Below, piece after piece: positions 7,353 to 15,232 of a stretch of DNA of 64,000 nucleotides. The stretch's first letter is position 1, and each line of letters starts with the position of its first letter. Origin of the DNA: Caenispirillum bisanense (GTDB lineage Bacteria > Pseudomonadota > Alphaproteobacteria > Rhodospirillales > Rhodospirillaceae); assembly GCF_900230255.1 (NCBI RefSeq), contig NZ_OCNJ01000001.1, forward strand, positions 496,001 to 560,000, in the 5' to 3' direction. The notes beneath the pieces are model-generated. The model did not search any database, was not told the DNA's origin, and worked only from the letters and a program-made list of their open reading frames with translations. Both the position numbers and the translations under genes were made by a program.

Positions 7353-8690
7353 TCAGCCGCCGATCCGGCCCCGTTTTTCCAGCCGGGCGCGGATGACGGC
7401 CTGGCGACGGGCGTCCAGCGGGAAAGGCCAGACTAGCGTCATCGCCACACCTTTCAGTACGACGGGTACCACCGCATAGATCATCGTCAGCGCGAGAAGG
7501 CCCGCGACTTCTTCCGTGTCGGTGGTGGGCGAGAACCCGGCCAGGTCCAGCGCCCAGAAGGCGGCCGCCGCCGCGATGCCGAGCGCCAGCTTGGTCGCCA
7601 TGCTCCACAGGGCGAAGAACAGGCCGGCACGCTGCTGCCCGGTGCGCAGGGTGTCGAGGTCGACCACGTCGGCCTGCATGGCCGGCGGCAGGGCGAGGTC
7701 GGCGCCGAGCGTGGCGCCGGTCAGCAGGCAGACGACGGCGAAGGCGGCGATGGCGCCGGGCGGGATCAGCGGCACCCACACGAAGGCGGCGCAGGCCAGC
7801 GCCATGGCGGCGACCCAGGCGCGGTGCTTGCCGATACGGCGGGCGAGGGCGAGCCACAGCGGCATGGCGAGGATGCCGGCGAGGAAATAGAGGAAGATGA
7901 GCAGGCCGCGCTCCGTCTGGTCGGCGCGCAGGGCGTGCTCCAGGTAGAGCGGGAACAGCACCGCCGGCAGGCCGTTGGCGGCGCCGTTGACGAACCACGC
8001 CGCCACCAGCCGCACGAAGGGGCCGTTGCGGCGGGCGGCGCGCAGGGACTCCCGCGTCAACCGCACCCGCGTGCCCGCATCGACGCGGCCTTCCGGCACC
8101 CGCAGCAGCAGCACGGCGACGGCGGGCGCCCCCACAAGCACGGCGAGCCACGCCACGGCGGCGAGCCCGGCCGCTTCGCTCCACCCCACGGCGGCGGCGA
8201 TGGCGGGCACCGCGCCGGCGGCCAGGATGCCGGCGAGCATCAGGCCCTCGCGGCTGGCGGTCAGGCGGGCGCGGTCGTCGTAGTCGCGGGTCAGCTCGGC
8301 GCCCCAGGCGGTATAGGGCACGGCGACGAAGGTCCAGCCGACGTACAGCAGGATGGTGAAGCCGATCAACCAGCCGAGCCCGACGCCCGCCGGCGGCATG
8401 AACAGCGCCAGCAGGCCGATGGCGGCGAGCAGGGCGCCGCCGGCGATCCACGGCTTGCGGCGGCCGAAGCGGGTGGGGTGGCCGTCGCACAACCAGCCGG
8501 CCAGCGGATCGGACACCACGTCCACCGCCCGCGCCGCCAGCATGGCGGTGCCGACGGCGGCGAGGCCGAGCCCCAGATCCTCGGCGTAGAAGCTCGGCAG
8601 GAAGACGAAGACCGGAATGGTCGGCATGGCGAGCGCGAAGCCCGGCCCGCCGTAGGCCAGCAGGCGCCGCCAGCCGAGGCCGGCGGTCAC
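7353..8690 (-). CDS. MFS transporter (GPH/sugar-cation symporter type)
   Basis: This 445-residue membrane protein has about 12 hydrophobic segments and the MFS loop motif RFGRRKPWI after helix 2, together with a conserved Asp-rich entry DVVSDPLAGWLCDG. These features place it in the MFS_2/GPH branch. The GTG start overlaps the stop of the CFA synthase gene (GTGA), which fixes the start. A transporter of this branch recurs in RpoE-linked furan/cyclopropane fatty-acid loci. Whether it moves a lipid precursor or something else is unknown. Confidence 0.85.
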   Translation of the reverse strand: MTAGLGWRRLLAYGGPGFALAMPTIPVFVFLPSFYAEDLGLGLAAVGTAMLAARAVDVVSDPLAGWLCDGHPTRFGRRKPWIAGGALLAAIGLLALFMPPAGVGLGWLIGFTILLYVGWTFVAVPYTAWGAELTRDYDDRARLTASREGLMLAGILAAGAVPAIAAAVGWSEAAGLAAVAWLAVLVGAPAVAVLLLRVPEGRVDAGTRVRLTRESLRAARRNGPFVRLVAAWFVNGAANGLPAVLFPLYLEHALRADQTERGLLIFLYFLAGILAMPLWLALARRIGKHRAWVAAMALACAAFVWVPLIPPGAIAAFAVVCLLTGATLGADLALPPAMQADVVDLDTLRTGQQRAGLFFALWSMATKLALGIAAAAAFWALDLAGFSPTTDTEEVAGLLALTMIYAVVPVVLKGVAMTLVWPFPLDARRQAVIRARLEKRGRIGG

Positions 8691-9919
8691 GGCCGGGTCA
8701 GGCCGAAGTGGACGACGTCGATGGTGCCGGCGCGGAACCCCGCTTCGCAATAGGCCAGGTAGTAGGTCCACATGCGGTGGAACCGCTCGTCGAAGCCCTC
8801 GCTCGCCCGGATCGCCGGCCATTCGCGCTGGAAGTCCTGCTGCCAGCGGCGCAGGGTCTCGGCGTAGTGGCTGCCGTATTCGGCCTCGTGGGTGAGCGAC
8901 AGGCCGGCGTCGGCGAGGCCCTGGCGCATGCGGCTCGGGCTCGGCAGCATGCCGCCGGGGAAGATGTAGCGCTGGATGAAGTCGGCGCCGCGGCGGTAGC
9001 GGTCGAAGCGGTCCTCGGCGATGGTGATGACCTGCAGCGCGCCGTGGCCGCCCGGCTTCAGGCGGTCGTGCAGGGTGCGGAAGTAGACCGGCCAGTGCTC
9101 CTCGCCGACCGCCTCGAACATCTCGATGGAGGCGACGGCGTCGTAGGTCTCGGGCACGTCGCGGTAGTCCTGCAGGCGGAACTCCAGGCGGTCGGCCAGG
9201 CCCTCGCGCTGCGCCATCTCCTGCGCCCAGGTGAGCTGCTCGGTCGACAGCGTGATGCCGGTGACATGGCAGCCGCGAGTGGTGGCGAGGTGGCGGGCGA
9301 AGCCGCCCCAGCCGCAGCCGATCTCCAGCACCCGGTTGCCCGGGCCGACGTGCAGCAGGGCGGCGAGGCGCTCGTACTTGGCCACCTGGGCGGCCGTCAG
9401 GTCCTGGTCCGGTGTCTCGAAGACGGCGGCGGAATAGGTCATGGTCGGGTCGAGCCAGCGGCGGTAGAAGCCGTTGCCGAGGTCGTAGTGGTAGGCGATG
9501 TTGCGCCGGCTGCCGCGCTTGGTGTTGCCGCGCAGAAGGTGCAGGACGCGGTTCATGGCGCGCGTCGTCCAGCGCCCCTCCAGCCGGTCGTCGAGGTCGG
9601 TGTTGACGGCGGCCAGCTCGATGAGCGCCGTCAGGCCGGGGCTGTCCCACAGGCCGTCCATGTAGGCCTCGGCGAAGCCCACCGACCCGCCGGTCACCAA
9701 GCGGTGCAGCGCGGCGGCGTCGGCGATGCGCACCGTCGCCTGCGGCCCCGGCCGGCGGCCGTCGAACACCCGCACGGCGCCGAACGGGTCGACCAGCGTC
9801 AGCCGCCCCCGCTCCAGCCCCCCGAGCAGCGGCAGGACCGCCGACCCCCAGGGGCCGAGGCGGACGGCGGGCGGACGGGACAGGGCGAGCAGGTCGGCGG
9901 ATGCGGGATCGTTCGGCAT
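8687..9919 (-). CDS. cfa: Cyclopropane-fatty-acyl-phospholipid synthase family methyltransferase
   Basis: This 410-residue SAM-dependent methyltransferase is predicted to transfer a methyl or methylene group to unsaturated acyl chains of membrane phospholipids. It contains the CFA signature NIAYHYDLGNGFYRRWLD, the SAM-binding motif VLEIGCGWGGFA near residue 200, the active-site region SIEMFEAVGEEHW, and YIFPGG. The length is close to the family's usual 380-420. It lies between DUF1365 and an MFS gene in the RpoE-linked operon; in Rhodobacter such genes are induced by singlet oxygen and some take part in furan fatty-acid synthesis. Whether this copy makes cyclopropane, methylated or furan acyl chains cannot be told from sequence. 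Confidence 0.92.
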   Translation of the reverse strand: MPNDPASADLLALSRPPAVRLGPWGSAVLPLLGGLERGRLTLVDPFGAVRVFDGRRPGPQATVRIADAAALHRLVTGGSVGFAEAYMDGLWDSPGLTALIELAAVNTDLDDRLEGRWTTRAMNRVLHLLRGNTKRGSRRNIAYHYDLGNGFYRRWLDPTMTYSAAVFETPDQDLTAAQVAKYERLAALLHVGPGNRVLEIGCGWGGFARHLATTRGCHVTGITLSTEQLTWAQEMAQREGLADRLEFRLQDYRDVPETYDAVASIEMFEAVGEEHWPVYFRTLHDRLKPGGHGALQVITIAEDRFDRYRRGADFIQRYIFPGGMLPSPSRMRQGLADAGLSLTHEAEYGSHYAETLRRWQQDFQREWPAIRASEGFDERFHRMWTYYLAYCEAGFRAGTIDVVHFGLTRP

Positions 9920-9951
9920 GGCGGGCAGGCTCGTCGAGAGGGGGAGGAGGA

Positions 9952-10749
9952 TCAGGCGGGCTCGGTGGGGACCGGGCGCGGGGCCACGGTCACCAGCGGC
10001 GGGCGCTCCCCGGCGTGGCGGTAGACGGTCAGGCCCTTGCGCCACAGCCGCAGGGCTTCCCAATGGATGCCCGCTATCACCTTTACGGTCATCAGCGGGT
10101 GGCGGACCACCGATCGAAGAATTTCCGCATCGGAAAGCGCGCGGCGCGTGCCGCCGAAGGAGGCATGCAGCACCCGCGCGCCCGCCGGGTCGGTCTCGTC
10201 GATGCCGACCGCCACCTTCTCGCCCGGCGGCCGCAGGGTGAAGTGGTAGGTCAGGTCCATGGGCAGGAAGGGCGAGACGTGGAAGTCCTTGGCGGCGCTG
10301 TGGCGCACCAGCTTCGCCCCGGCCTCGCGGTCGTCGACGGCGGCCAGGTAGCAGTGGCGCTCGCCGAAGGTGTTGTGGACCTCGTGCAGCACGGCGGCGA
10401 GGCTGCCGTCGGGCCGGTGGCACCAGAAGACGCTGAGCGGGTTGAAGGCATAGCCCCACAGGCGCGGATAGCACAGCAGGCGGATCGGCCCGCCCGCCGC
10501 GATGCCGGCCGCGTCCAGCTCGCGCGTCACCCACTCCTTGAGGGGCGTGCCGTCGCCGGGGCCGTGGTCGCGGTCGTGCAGCGACAATACGGCGCGACGG
10601 TTGTAGCCGAACAGCTTGAGCCGCCGCGACAGCTCCGGCAGCTCGTCCAGGTCGGCCAGCAGCGAGAACACCCGGTACGACAGCGCGTGCGTCTTCGGCG
10701 AAAAGCGCCGGTGCACCACCGTGCCGTGGTAGAGGGCCGATGCCGTCAT
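9952..10749 (-). CDS. DUF1365 domain-containing protein
   Basis: This 265-residue protein matches DUF1365: it opens with LYHGTVVHRRFSPKTHALSYRVFSLLADLDEL in two recognisable blocks and has the conserved CYPRLWGYAFNPLSVFWC core and an HNTFGERHCYL stretch. The biochemical role is not established. It is almost always next to a flavin amine oxidoreductase and a CFA synthase, as here. The ATG overlaps the stop of the oxidoreductase gene by four bases (ATGA), which implies translational coupling. The three proteins probably act in one lipid-modifying pathway. Confidence 0.88.
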   Translation of the reverse strand: MTASALYHGTVVHRRFSPKTHALSYRVFSLLADLDELPELSRRLKLFGYNRRAVLSLHDRDHGPGDGTPLKEWVTRELDAAGIAAGGPIRLLCYPRLWGYAFNPLSVFWCHRPDGSLAAVLHEVHNTFGERHCYLAAVDDREAGAKLVRHSAAKDFHVSPFLPMDLTYHFTLRPPGEKVAVGIDETDPAGARVLHASFGGTRRALSDAEILRSVVRHPLMTVKVIAGIHWEALRLWRKGLTVYRHAGERPPLVTVAPRPVPTEPA

Positions 10750-12146
10750 GCCGCCACCTCGTCGCGGGCGCCGCTGCCGTCGCTGGCGGCGCCGGAGGCG
10801 GGCAGGGGGCGCAGCACGATGCGGCCGGACTCGTCGGGCACCGACCACGGCCGGCGCACGCCGCCGAGCGCCTCGGCGACGGCGAGGCCGGCCTGCAGGC
10901 CGTCCTCGTGGAAGCCGGCGCCGAACCAGGCGCCGCAGTACCAGGTGTTGCGGTCGCCCTGCAGGCTCCACAGCCGCTTCTGCGCCGCCACGGCGGCGGC
11001 GTCGAACAGCGGGTGGGCGTACTCGATGCGGCGCAGCACCGCCTCGTCGCGCGGCGGGGTGTCGGGGTTCAGCGTCACGAACAGGTCGGTGCGGGTCTGC
11101 AACGGCTGCAGCTTGTTCATCCAGTAGGTGACGCAGACGGCCGCCTTGCCGTCGCGGCCGGTATGGGACAGGTAGTTCCAGCTCGACCACACCGCCTTGC
11201 GCTTGGGCATGAGCGCCGGGTCGGTGTGCAGCCACGCCGTGTTGGGCTGGTAGCGGAAGGCGCCGAGCAGGGCGCTTTCCTCCGCCGTCGGGTCGGTGAG
11301 CAGGGGCAGCGCCTCGTCGCCGTGGCAGGCCAGCACCACGTGGTCGAAGACCTCCACCGACCCGTCGGTGCCCTCCACCATGACGCTGCCGCCGAGGCGG
11401 GTGACGGCGCGGGCGCCGACGCCGAGGCGGACGCGGTCGGCGAAGGGGCGGCTGATGCGGTCGACATACTCGCGCGAGCCGCCGACCACCGTGCGCCACT
11501 GCGGCCGGCCCGTCAGCTTGAGCAGGCCGTGGTTGTCGCAGAAGCGGATGAAGGCGGTGGCCGGGTGGGCGCGCATGTCCTCCACCGCCGTCGACCAGAT
11601 GGCCGCCCCCATGGGCAGCAGGTGGTCGGTGAGGAAGGGCTCGCCGTAGCCTTCGCGGTCGAGGAATTCGCCGAGGGTCAGCGCGTCGGCGCCCGGCTCG
11701 CTCAGCAGCTTCGGCGCGTCGCGGTAGAACCGTACCAGGTCGTGCAGCATGGACCAGAACCGCGGCCGCAGGATGTTGCGCTTCTGGGCGAACAGGGCGG
11801 GCAGGGTGGAGCCCGCGTATTCCCGCCGGCCGGCGTCGATGGAGACGCCGAAGCTCATGTCCGTGCCGTGGGTGGCGACGCCCAGGTGGTCCAGCAGGGC
11901 GGTCAGGTTGGGGTAGGTGAGGGTGTTGTAGACGATGAAGCCGGTGTCGACGGGGATCGACCCGTCGGGCGTCGGCACCACCACCGTATTGCTGTGGCCG
12001 CCGAGGCGCTCGTTCTTCTCGTAGACGGTGACCTCGTGACCCTGCGACAACAGCCAGGCGCAGGAGAGACCGGAAATGCCGCTGCCGATGACGGCGACGC
12101 GGAGGCGGCGCCCGCGGGCGGGCTCGGGGAAAACGCTGTCGGGCAT
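10746..12146 (-). CDS. FAD-dependent amine oxidase-like oxidoreductase
   Basis: This 466-residue flavoprotein has an N-terminal Rossmann FAD motif (VAVIGSGISGLSCAWLL, near residues 17-33) followed by VYEKNERLGGHS, typical of NAD(P)-binding/amine-oxidase-type oxidoreductases. Other blocks include STLPALFAQKRNI and a C-terminal CGAWFGAGFHEDGLQAG, which closes the FAD site. It is the first gene of the operon oxidoreductase-DUF1365-CFA synthase-MFS-DUF3833, divergent from rpoE. A candidate RpoE promoter with its -10 at 12198-12202 lies about 50 bp upstream. The likely substrate is an unsaturated acyl chain, by analogy with RpoE-regulated loci. Confidence 0.9.
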   Translation of the reverse strand: MPDSVFPEPARGRRLRVAVIGSGISGLSCAWLLSQGHEVTVYEKNERLGGHSNTVVVPTPDGSIPVDTGFIVYNTLTYPNLTALLDHLGVATHGTDMSFGVSIDAGRREYAGSTLPALFAQKRNILRPRFWSMLHDLVRFYRDAPKLLSEPGADALTLGEFLDREGYGEPFLTDHLLPMGAAIWSTAVEDMRAHPATAFIRFCDNHGLLKLTGRPQWRTVVGGSREYVDRISRPFADRVRLGVGARAVTRLGGSVMVEGTDGSVEVFDHVVLACHGDEALPLLTDPTAEESALLGAFRYQPNTAWLHTDPALMPKRKAVWSSWNYLSHTGRDGKAAVCVTYWMNKLQPLQTRTDLFVTLNPDTPPRDEAVLRRIEYAHPLFDAAAVAAQKRLWSLQGDRNTWYCGAWFGAGFHEDGLQAGLAVAEALGGVRRPWSVPDESGRIVLRPLPASGAASDGSGARDEVAA

Positions 12147-12197
12147 GGCGAAAAATCCGATGAAGAAATAGGTTTCGTAGGGCTCAATGGGCTACCA

Positions 12198-12227
12198 TCT
12201 TACGGATCCGGGCATCCGATCGGATCA
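12198..12227 (-). promoter_or_regulatory. Candidate RpoE promoter of the oxidoreductase-CFA operon
   Basis: On the minus strand TGATCC (12227-12222) is separated by 19 bases from TAAGA (12202-12198). This resembles ECF RpoE promoters controlled by ChrR. Transcription would start near 12192, leaving a leader of about 45 nt before the ATG at 12146. It is the best of the three TGATCC sites in the window. Confidence 0.65.
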
Positions 12228-12274
12228 TGTTTCCATCGCTCCGGCAGAACAAAAAAATCGTTGCCCCGTCGGCG

Positions 12275-12304
12275 TGATCCGCCGCCGCCGGCGTCCCGTA
12301 TCGG
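12275..12304 (+). promoter_or_regulatory. Candidate autoregulated rpoE-chrR promoter
   Basis: TGATCC at 12275-12280 is followed after 18 bases by TATCGG. It faces rpoE, about 100 bp upstream of the chosen start at 12406, and would allow RpoE autoregulation. The -10 match is partial. Confidence 0.45.
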
Positions 12305-12405
12305 AGGGCATGAGTGCACAAGCAGCGCAATTGGGCGGGCCCCTGCCGGCGCCGTCCCTGCCTCCCCTGTTCCGCCCCCTCGACCGGGTGCGGCGGGGAG
12401 GTCGC

Positions 12406-12981
12406 ATGAGGCAGACGGAGACAGCGGAGCCACCCGTGTTCGATGCCGGCGCCTGCCTGGTGGCCGTCGGGCGCGACCGCGACAAGGCGGCCTTCGCTCA
12501 GTTGTTCAGCCACTACGCGCCGCGGCTGAAGGCCTACATGCGCAAGCTCGGCGCCGACGACACCGCCGCCGAGGAGGTGGCGCAGGAGGCCCTGCTGGCG
12601 GTGTGGCGCAAGGCTCACCTCTACGATCCCGCCAAGGCGTCGGCCGGAACGTGGATCTTCGCGGTGGCGCGCAACATGCGCATCGACATGATCCGGCGCG
12701 AGAAGCGGCCCGAGATCGATGCCGAGGACCCCGCCCTGGTGCCCGACGCCGAGCCGCGTGCCGACGACCATGTCGGCGCCCGCCAGCGCGAGGCCCTGGT
12801 CCGCGAGGCGATCCGCCAGCTGCCGCCGGAACAGGCGGAAGTGGTGCGCCTCAGCTTTTACGAAGAGAAACCGCACGCCGAGATCGCCGAAGTGCTGCAA
12901 TTGCCCCTCGGCACGGTCAAGAGCCGGCTGCGGCTCGCCTTCCGCAAGGTGCGGACGGCGTTGGGAGACGATGTGGAATGA
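12406..12981 (+). CDS. rpoE: ECF sigma factor RpoE (ChrR-controlled type)
   Basis: This 191-residue ECF sigma factor has region 2 (FAQLFSHYAPRLKAYMRKLG, EEVAQEALLAVWRKA, TWIFAVARNMRIDMIRRE) and region 4 (LPPEQAEVVRLSFYEE, then HAEIAEVLQLPLGTVKSRLRLAF). The ATG at 12406 was chosen because GGGGAGG lies just upstream and it gives the usual family length; the frame stays open to 12187. Its stop overlaps the chrR start. In Rhodobacter, RpoE answers singlet oxygen and is held inactive by ChrR. The divergent CFA operon is the probable main target. Confidence 0.93.
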   Translation: MRQTETAEPPVFDAGACLVAVGRDRDKAAFAQLFSHYAPRLKAYMRKLGADDTAAEEVAQEALLAVWRKAHLYDPAKASAGTWIFAVARNMRIDMIRREKRPEIDAEDPALVPDAEPRADDHVGARQREALVREAIRQLPPEQAEVVRLSFYEEKPHAEIAEVLQLPLGTVKSRLRLAFRKVRTALGDDVE

Positions 12982-13643
12982 GCACGATCAAGCACCATCC
13001 CGGCGACGACCTGCTGGTCGCCTATGCCGCGGGCAGCCTCGACGAAGGCCTGTCGCTGATGGTCGCCACCCATCTGGCGCTGTGCCCCGCCTGCCGCACC
13101 AAGGTGACGGCCGCCGAATCCATGGGCGCCGCCCTTGTCGACGAGATGCCGCCCGAGCCGCTGGCCGAGGACGCCCTGAAGAGCATCCTCGCCCGCCTGG
13201 ACGAGCCGGAACCCGCTCCGCCGCCGCCGCCCGCGCCCCCCACGCAGGTGGACGAGACGACCCTGCGCACCATCCCCGAGCCGCTGCGCTCCTACCTGTC
13301 GGGCAACCTCGATGCGCTGCCGTGGCGGTCGCTCGGCCCGGCGGTGCGGTCGGTGGAACTGCCGACGCAGGGCGCCAAGGCCCGCCTGTTCCGCATCAAG
13401 CCGGGCGCGGCCCTGCCGGAGCACAGCCACAACGGCGCCGAGTATACCCTGGTGCTGGCCGGCGGCTTCTCCGACGAGGTCGGCAGCTTCGCCCGCGGCG
13501 ACGTCGCCTGCGCCGACGAGACGCTGCTGCACCAGCCCATCGCCGACCCCGGCGAGCCCTGCCTGTGCCTCGCGGTCACCGACGCGCCCTTGCGGTTCAC
13601 CGGCGTCGTGCCCAGACTCATGGCACCGTTCTTCGGGATCTGA
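12978..13643 (+). CDS. chrR: ChrR-type zinc anti-sigma factor with cupin domain
   Basis: This 221-residue anti-sigma factor is predicted to bind RpoE and release it on singlet-oxygen or organic-hydroperoxide stress. The zinc anti-sigma domain has the ligand set His7, His32, Cys36, Cys39 (THLALCPAC). A Pro-rich linker (residues 76-88) joins it to a ChrR cupin domain with His149, His151, Glu155 and His185 as likely metal ligands ([10 protein letters not shown]). All positions known to matter in ChrR are kept, so it should be functional. The ATG overlaps the rpoE stop (ATGA). Confidence 0.93.
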   Translation: MSTIKHHPGDDLLVAYAAGSLDEGLSLMVATHLALCPACRTKVTAAESMGAALVDEMPPEPLAEDALKSILARLDEPEPAPPPPPAPPTQVDETTLRTIPEPLRSYLSGNLDALPWRSLGPAVRSVELPTQGAKARLFRIKPGAALPEHSHNGAEYTLVLAGGFSDEVGSFARGDVACADETLLHQPIADPGEPCLCLAVTDAPLRFTGVVPRLMAPFFGI

Positions 13644-13686
13644 GCGCGGCCCCCGGGGGCCGCGCCGCCCGCCCCAGGAGGTCGTG

Positions 13687-14076
13687 TTGGAAAAGATCGT
13701 CAAATCCGACGAGGAATGGCGCGCAGAGCTGACTCCGCTGCAGTTCCAGGTCGCGCGCAAGAAGGGCACCGAGCGCCCGTTCTCCGGCGAATACTGCCAC
13801 GCCCACGAGCCCGGTCTCTACGGTTGCGTGTGCTGCGGCCTGCCGCTGTTCGACAGTCGCACCAAGTTCGACAGCGGAACCGGCTGGCCGAGCTTCACCG
13901 CACCGGTTGAAAAAGACCACGTGCGGGAAGAGCACGACACGAGCTATGGCATGGTCCGCATCGAGGTGCTATGCAATCGGTGCGATGCCCACCTCGGCCA
14001 CGTCTTCCCCGACGGGCCCCCGCCGACCGGCCTGAGGTACTGCATCAACTCGGTGTCCCTCAGAAAGCTGGAATAG
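13687..14076 (+). CDS. msrB: Peptide-methionine (R)-S-oxide reductase MsrB
   Basis: This 129-residue enzyme reduces methionine-R-sulfoxide in proteins. It has two CxxC zinc pairs (CVCC and CNRC), the SGTGWPSF motif, and the C-terminal block [24 protein letters not shown] with the catalytic Cys in RYCIN. AGGAGG at 13676-13681 has a 5-base spacing to the TTG at 13687, which I use as the start; a GTG at 13684 is the alternative. It follows chrR by about 40 bp on the same strand, so it could be transcribed with the RpoE operon, which would fit an oxidative-stress role. Confidence 0.93.
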   Translation: MEKIVKSDEEWRAELTPLQFQVARKKGTERPFSGEYCHAHEPGLYGCVCCGLPLFDSRTKFDSGTGWPSFTAPVEKDHVREEHDTSYGMVRIEVLCNRCDAHLGHVFPDGPPPTGLRYCINSVSLRKLE

Positions 14077-14079
14077 CCC

Positions 14080-15210
14080 GTGGTCCGCCCTGTCGACCTG
14101 CCGACGCCCTCTCTGCTTCTCGACCTGCCGGTCCTCTGCAACAACCTGGCGACCATGGGGCGGCGCATGGCCGAACACGGCATCGCCCTGCGTCCGCACC
14201 TGAAGACCGCCAAGAGCGCCGAGGTCGCCATGCTGGCGACGGAAGGGCAGAGCGGTGGCATCACCGTGTCGACAGTCGCCGAGGCCTTGGCTTTCGCCGG
14301 CCACGGGTTCAAGGACATCACCTATGCCGTCGGCATCGTGCCGGGCAAGCTGGAGCCTTTGGCGCCGCTGCTCGCCAAGGGGGTGAAGATCACCCTGCTG
14401 ACCGACAACGCCGCCATGGCGCGCGCCGTCACCGACAAGGCGGCGGCGCTGGGTGTGGTGTTCGACGTGATGCTGGAGATCGACACCGGCGGCCATCGCG
14501 CCGGCGTGCTGCCCGACAGCGCCGAGCTGCTCGAGGTCGGCCGCATCCTGCACGAGGGGCCGGGCACCCGCCTCGCCGGTGTGCTCACCCACGCCGGCCA
14601 CAGCTATCACTGCCGCAGCCGCGACGAGATCAAGACCGTCGCCTGGGCCGAGCGCGAGGGGCTGGTCCACGCCGCAGAGCGCCTGCGCGCCGCCGGCCTG
14701 CCGTGCCCGGTGGTCTCCGCCGGCTCGACGCCGACCGCCATGTGCGGCGAGGACTACAGCGGCATCACCGAGATGCGGCCGGGCGTCTACATGTTCATGG
14801 ACGTCCACCAGCTGCTGCTCGGCGTATGCTCGGCGCAGGACCTCGCGCTGTCGGTGCTGGCGACGGTGATCGGCCACAACCGCCCCGCCGACAAGCTGCT
14901 CATCGACGCCGGGGCGCTGGCGCTGTCCAAGGACGTGTCGGCCAACGAGCTGATGGCCGACATCGGCTACGGCGTGGTGTGCGACGCCGCCACGGCCCGC
15001 CCCATCGCCAACCTCTTCGTCACCGACGTGTCGCAGGAACACGGCATGTGCGCCGTGACCGACGACACCCTCTGGGATCGCCTGCCCGTGGGCTCCAAGG
15101 TCCGCATCATGCCCAACCACGCCTGCATCACCGCCGCCTGCCACGAGGCCTATCACGTCGTCGACCACGGCGAGGTGATCGACAAATGGAAGCGCTTCGG
15201 CGGCTGGTGA
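14080..15210 (+). CDS. D-threonine aldolase / D-serine dehydratase-like PLP enzyme
   Basis: This 376-residue fold-type III PLP enzyme (alanine racemase-like barrel) starts with VDLPTPSLLLDL and has the probable PLP Lys42 in RPHLKTAKS. The C-terminal metal-binding segment PNHAC ... HEAYHV is typical of the D-threonine aldolase and DSD1-type D-serine dehydratase families, which use a divalent metal. The reaction is therefore either D-threonine cleavage to glycine and acetaldehyde or dehydration of a D-beta-hydroxy amino acid; sequence alone does not decide. The GTG start lies 3 bp after the msrB stop, and the FtsZ-like gene follows after 22 bp. Confidence 0.88.
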   Translation: MVRPVDLPTPSLLLDLPVLCNNLATMGRRMAEHGIALRPHLKTAKSAEVAMLATEGQSGGITVSTVAEALAFAGHGFKDITYAVGIVPGKLEPLAPLLAKGVKITLLTDNAAMARAVTDKAAALGVVFDVMLEIDTGGHRAGVLPDSAELLEVGRILHEGPGTRLAGVLTHAGHSYHCRSRDEIKTVAWAEREGLVHAAERLRAAGLPCPVVSAGSTPTAMCGEDYSGITEMRPGVYMFMDVHQLLLGVCSAQDLALSVLATVIGHNRPADKLLIDAGALALSKDVSANELMADIGYGVVCDAATARPIANLFVTDVSQEHGMCAVTDDTLWDRLPVGSKVRIMPNHACITAACHEAYHVVDHGEVIDKWKRFGGW

Positions 15211-15232
15211 GGGGCCGGGAGGGGATGGAGCG

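Noticed and set aside
12187-12405. N-terminal extension of RpoE from an ATG at 12187
   Set aside because: The extension has no homology, overlaps the divergent promoter region, and lacks a ribosome site; the ATG at 12406 has GGGGAGG and gives the family length.
14080-15210. Assignment as alanine racemase
   Set aside because: The N-terminal barrel is similar, but the C-terminal PNHAC/HEAYH metal motif belongs to the D-threonine aldolase/DSD1 group and the alanine racemase C-terminal domain is absent.
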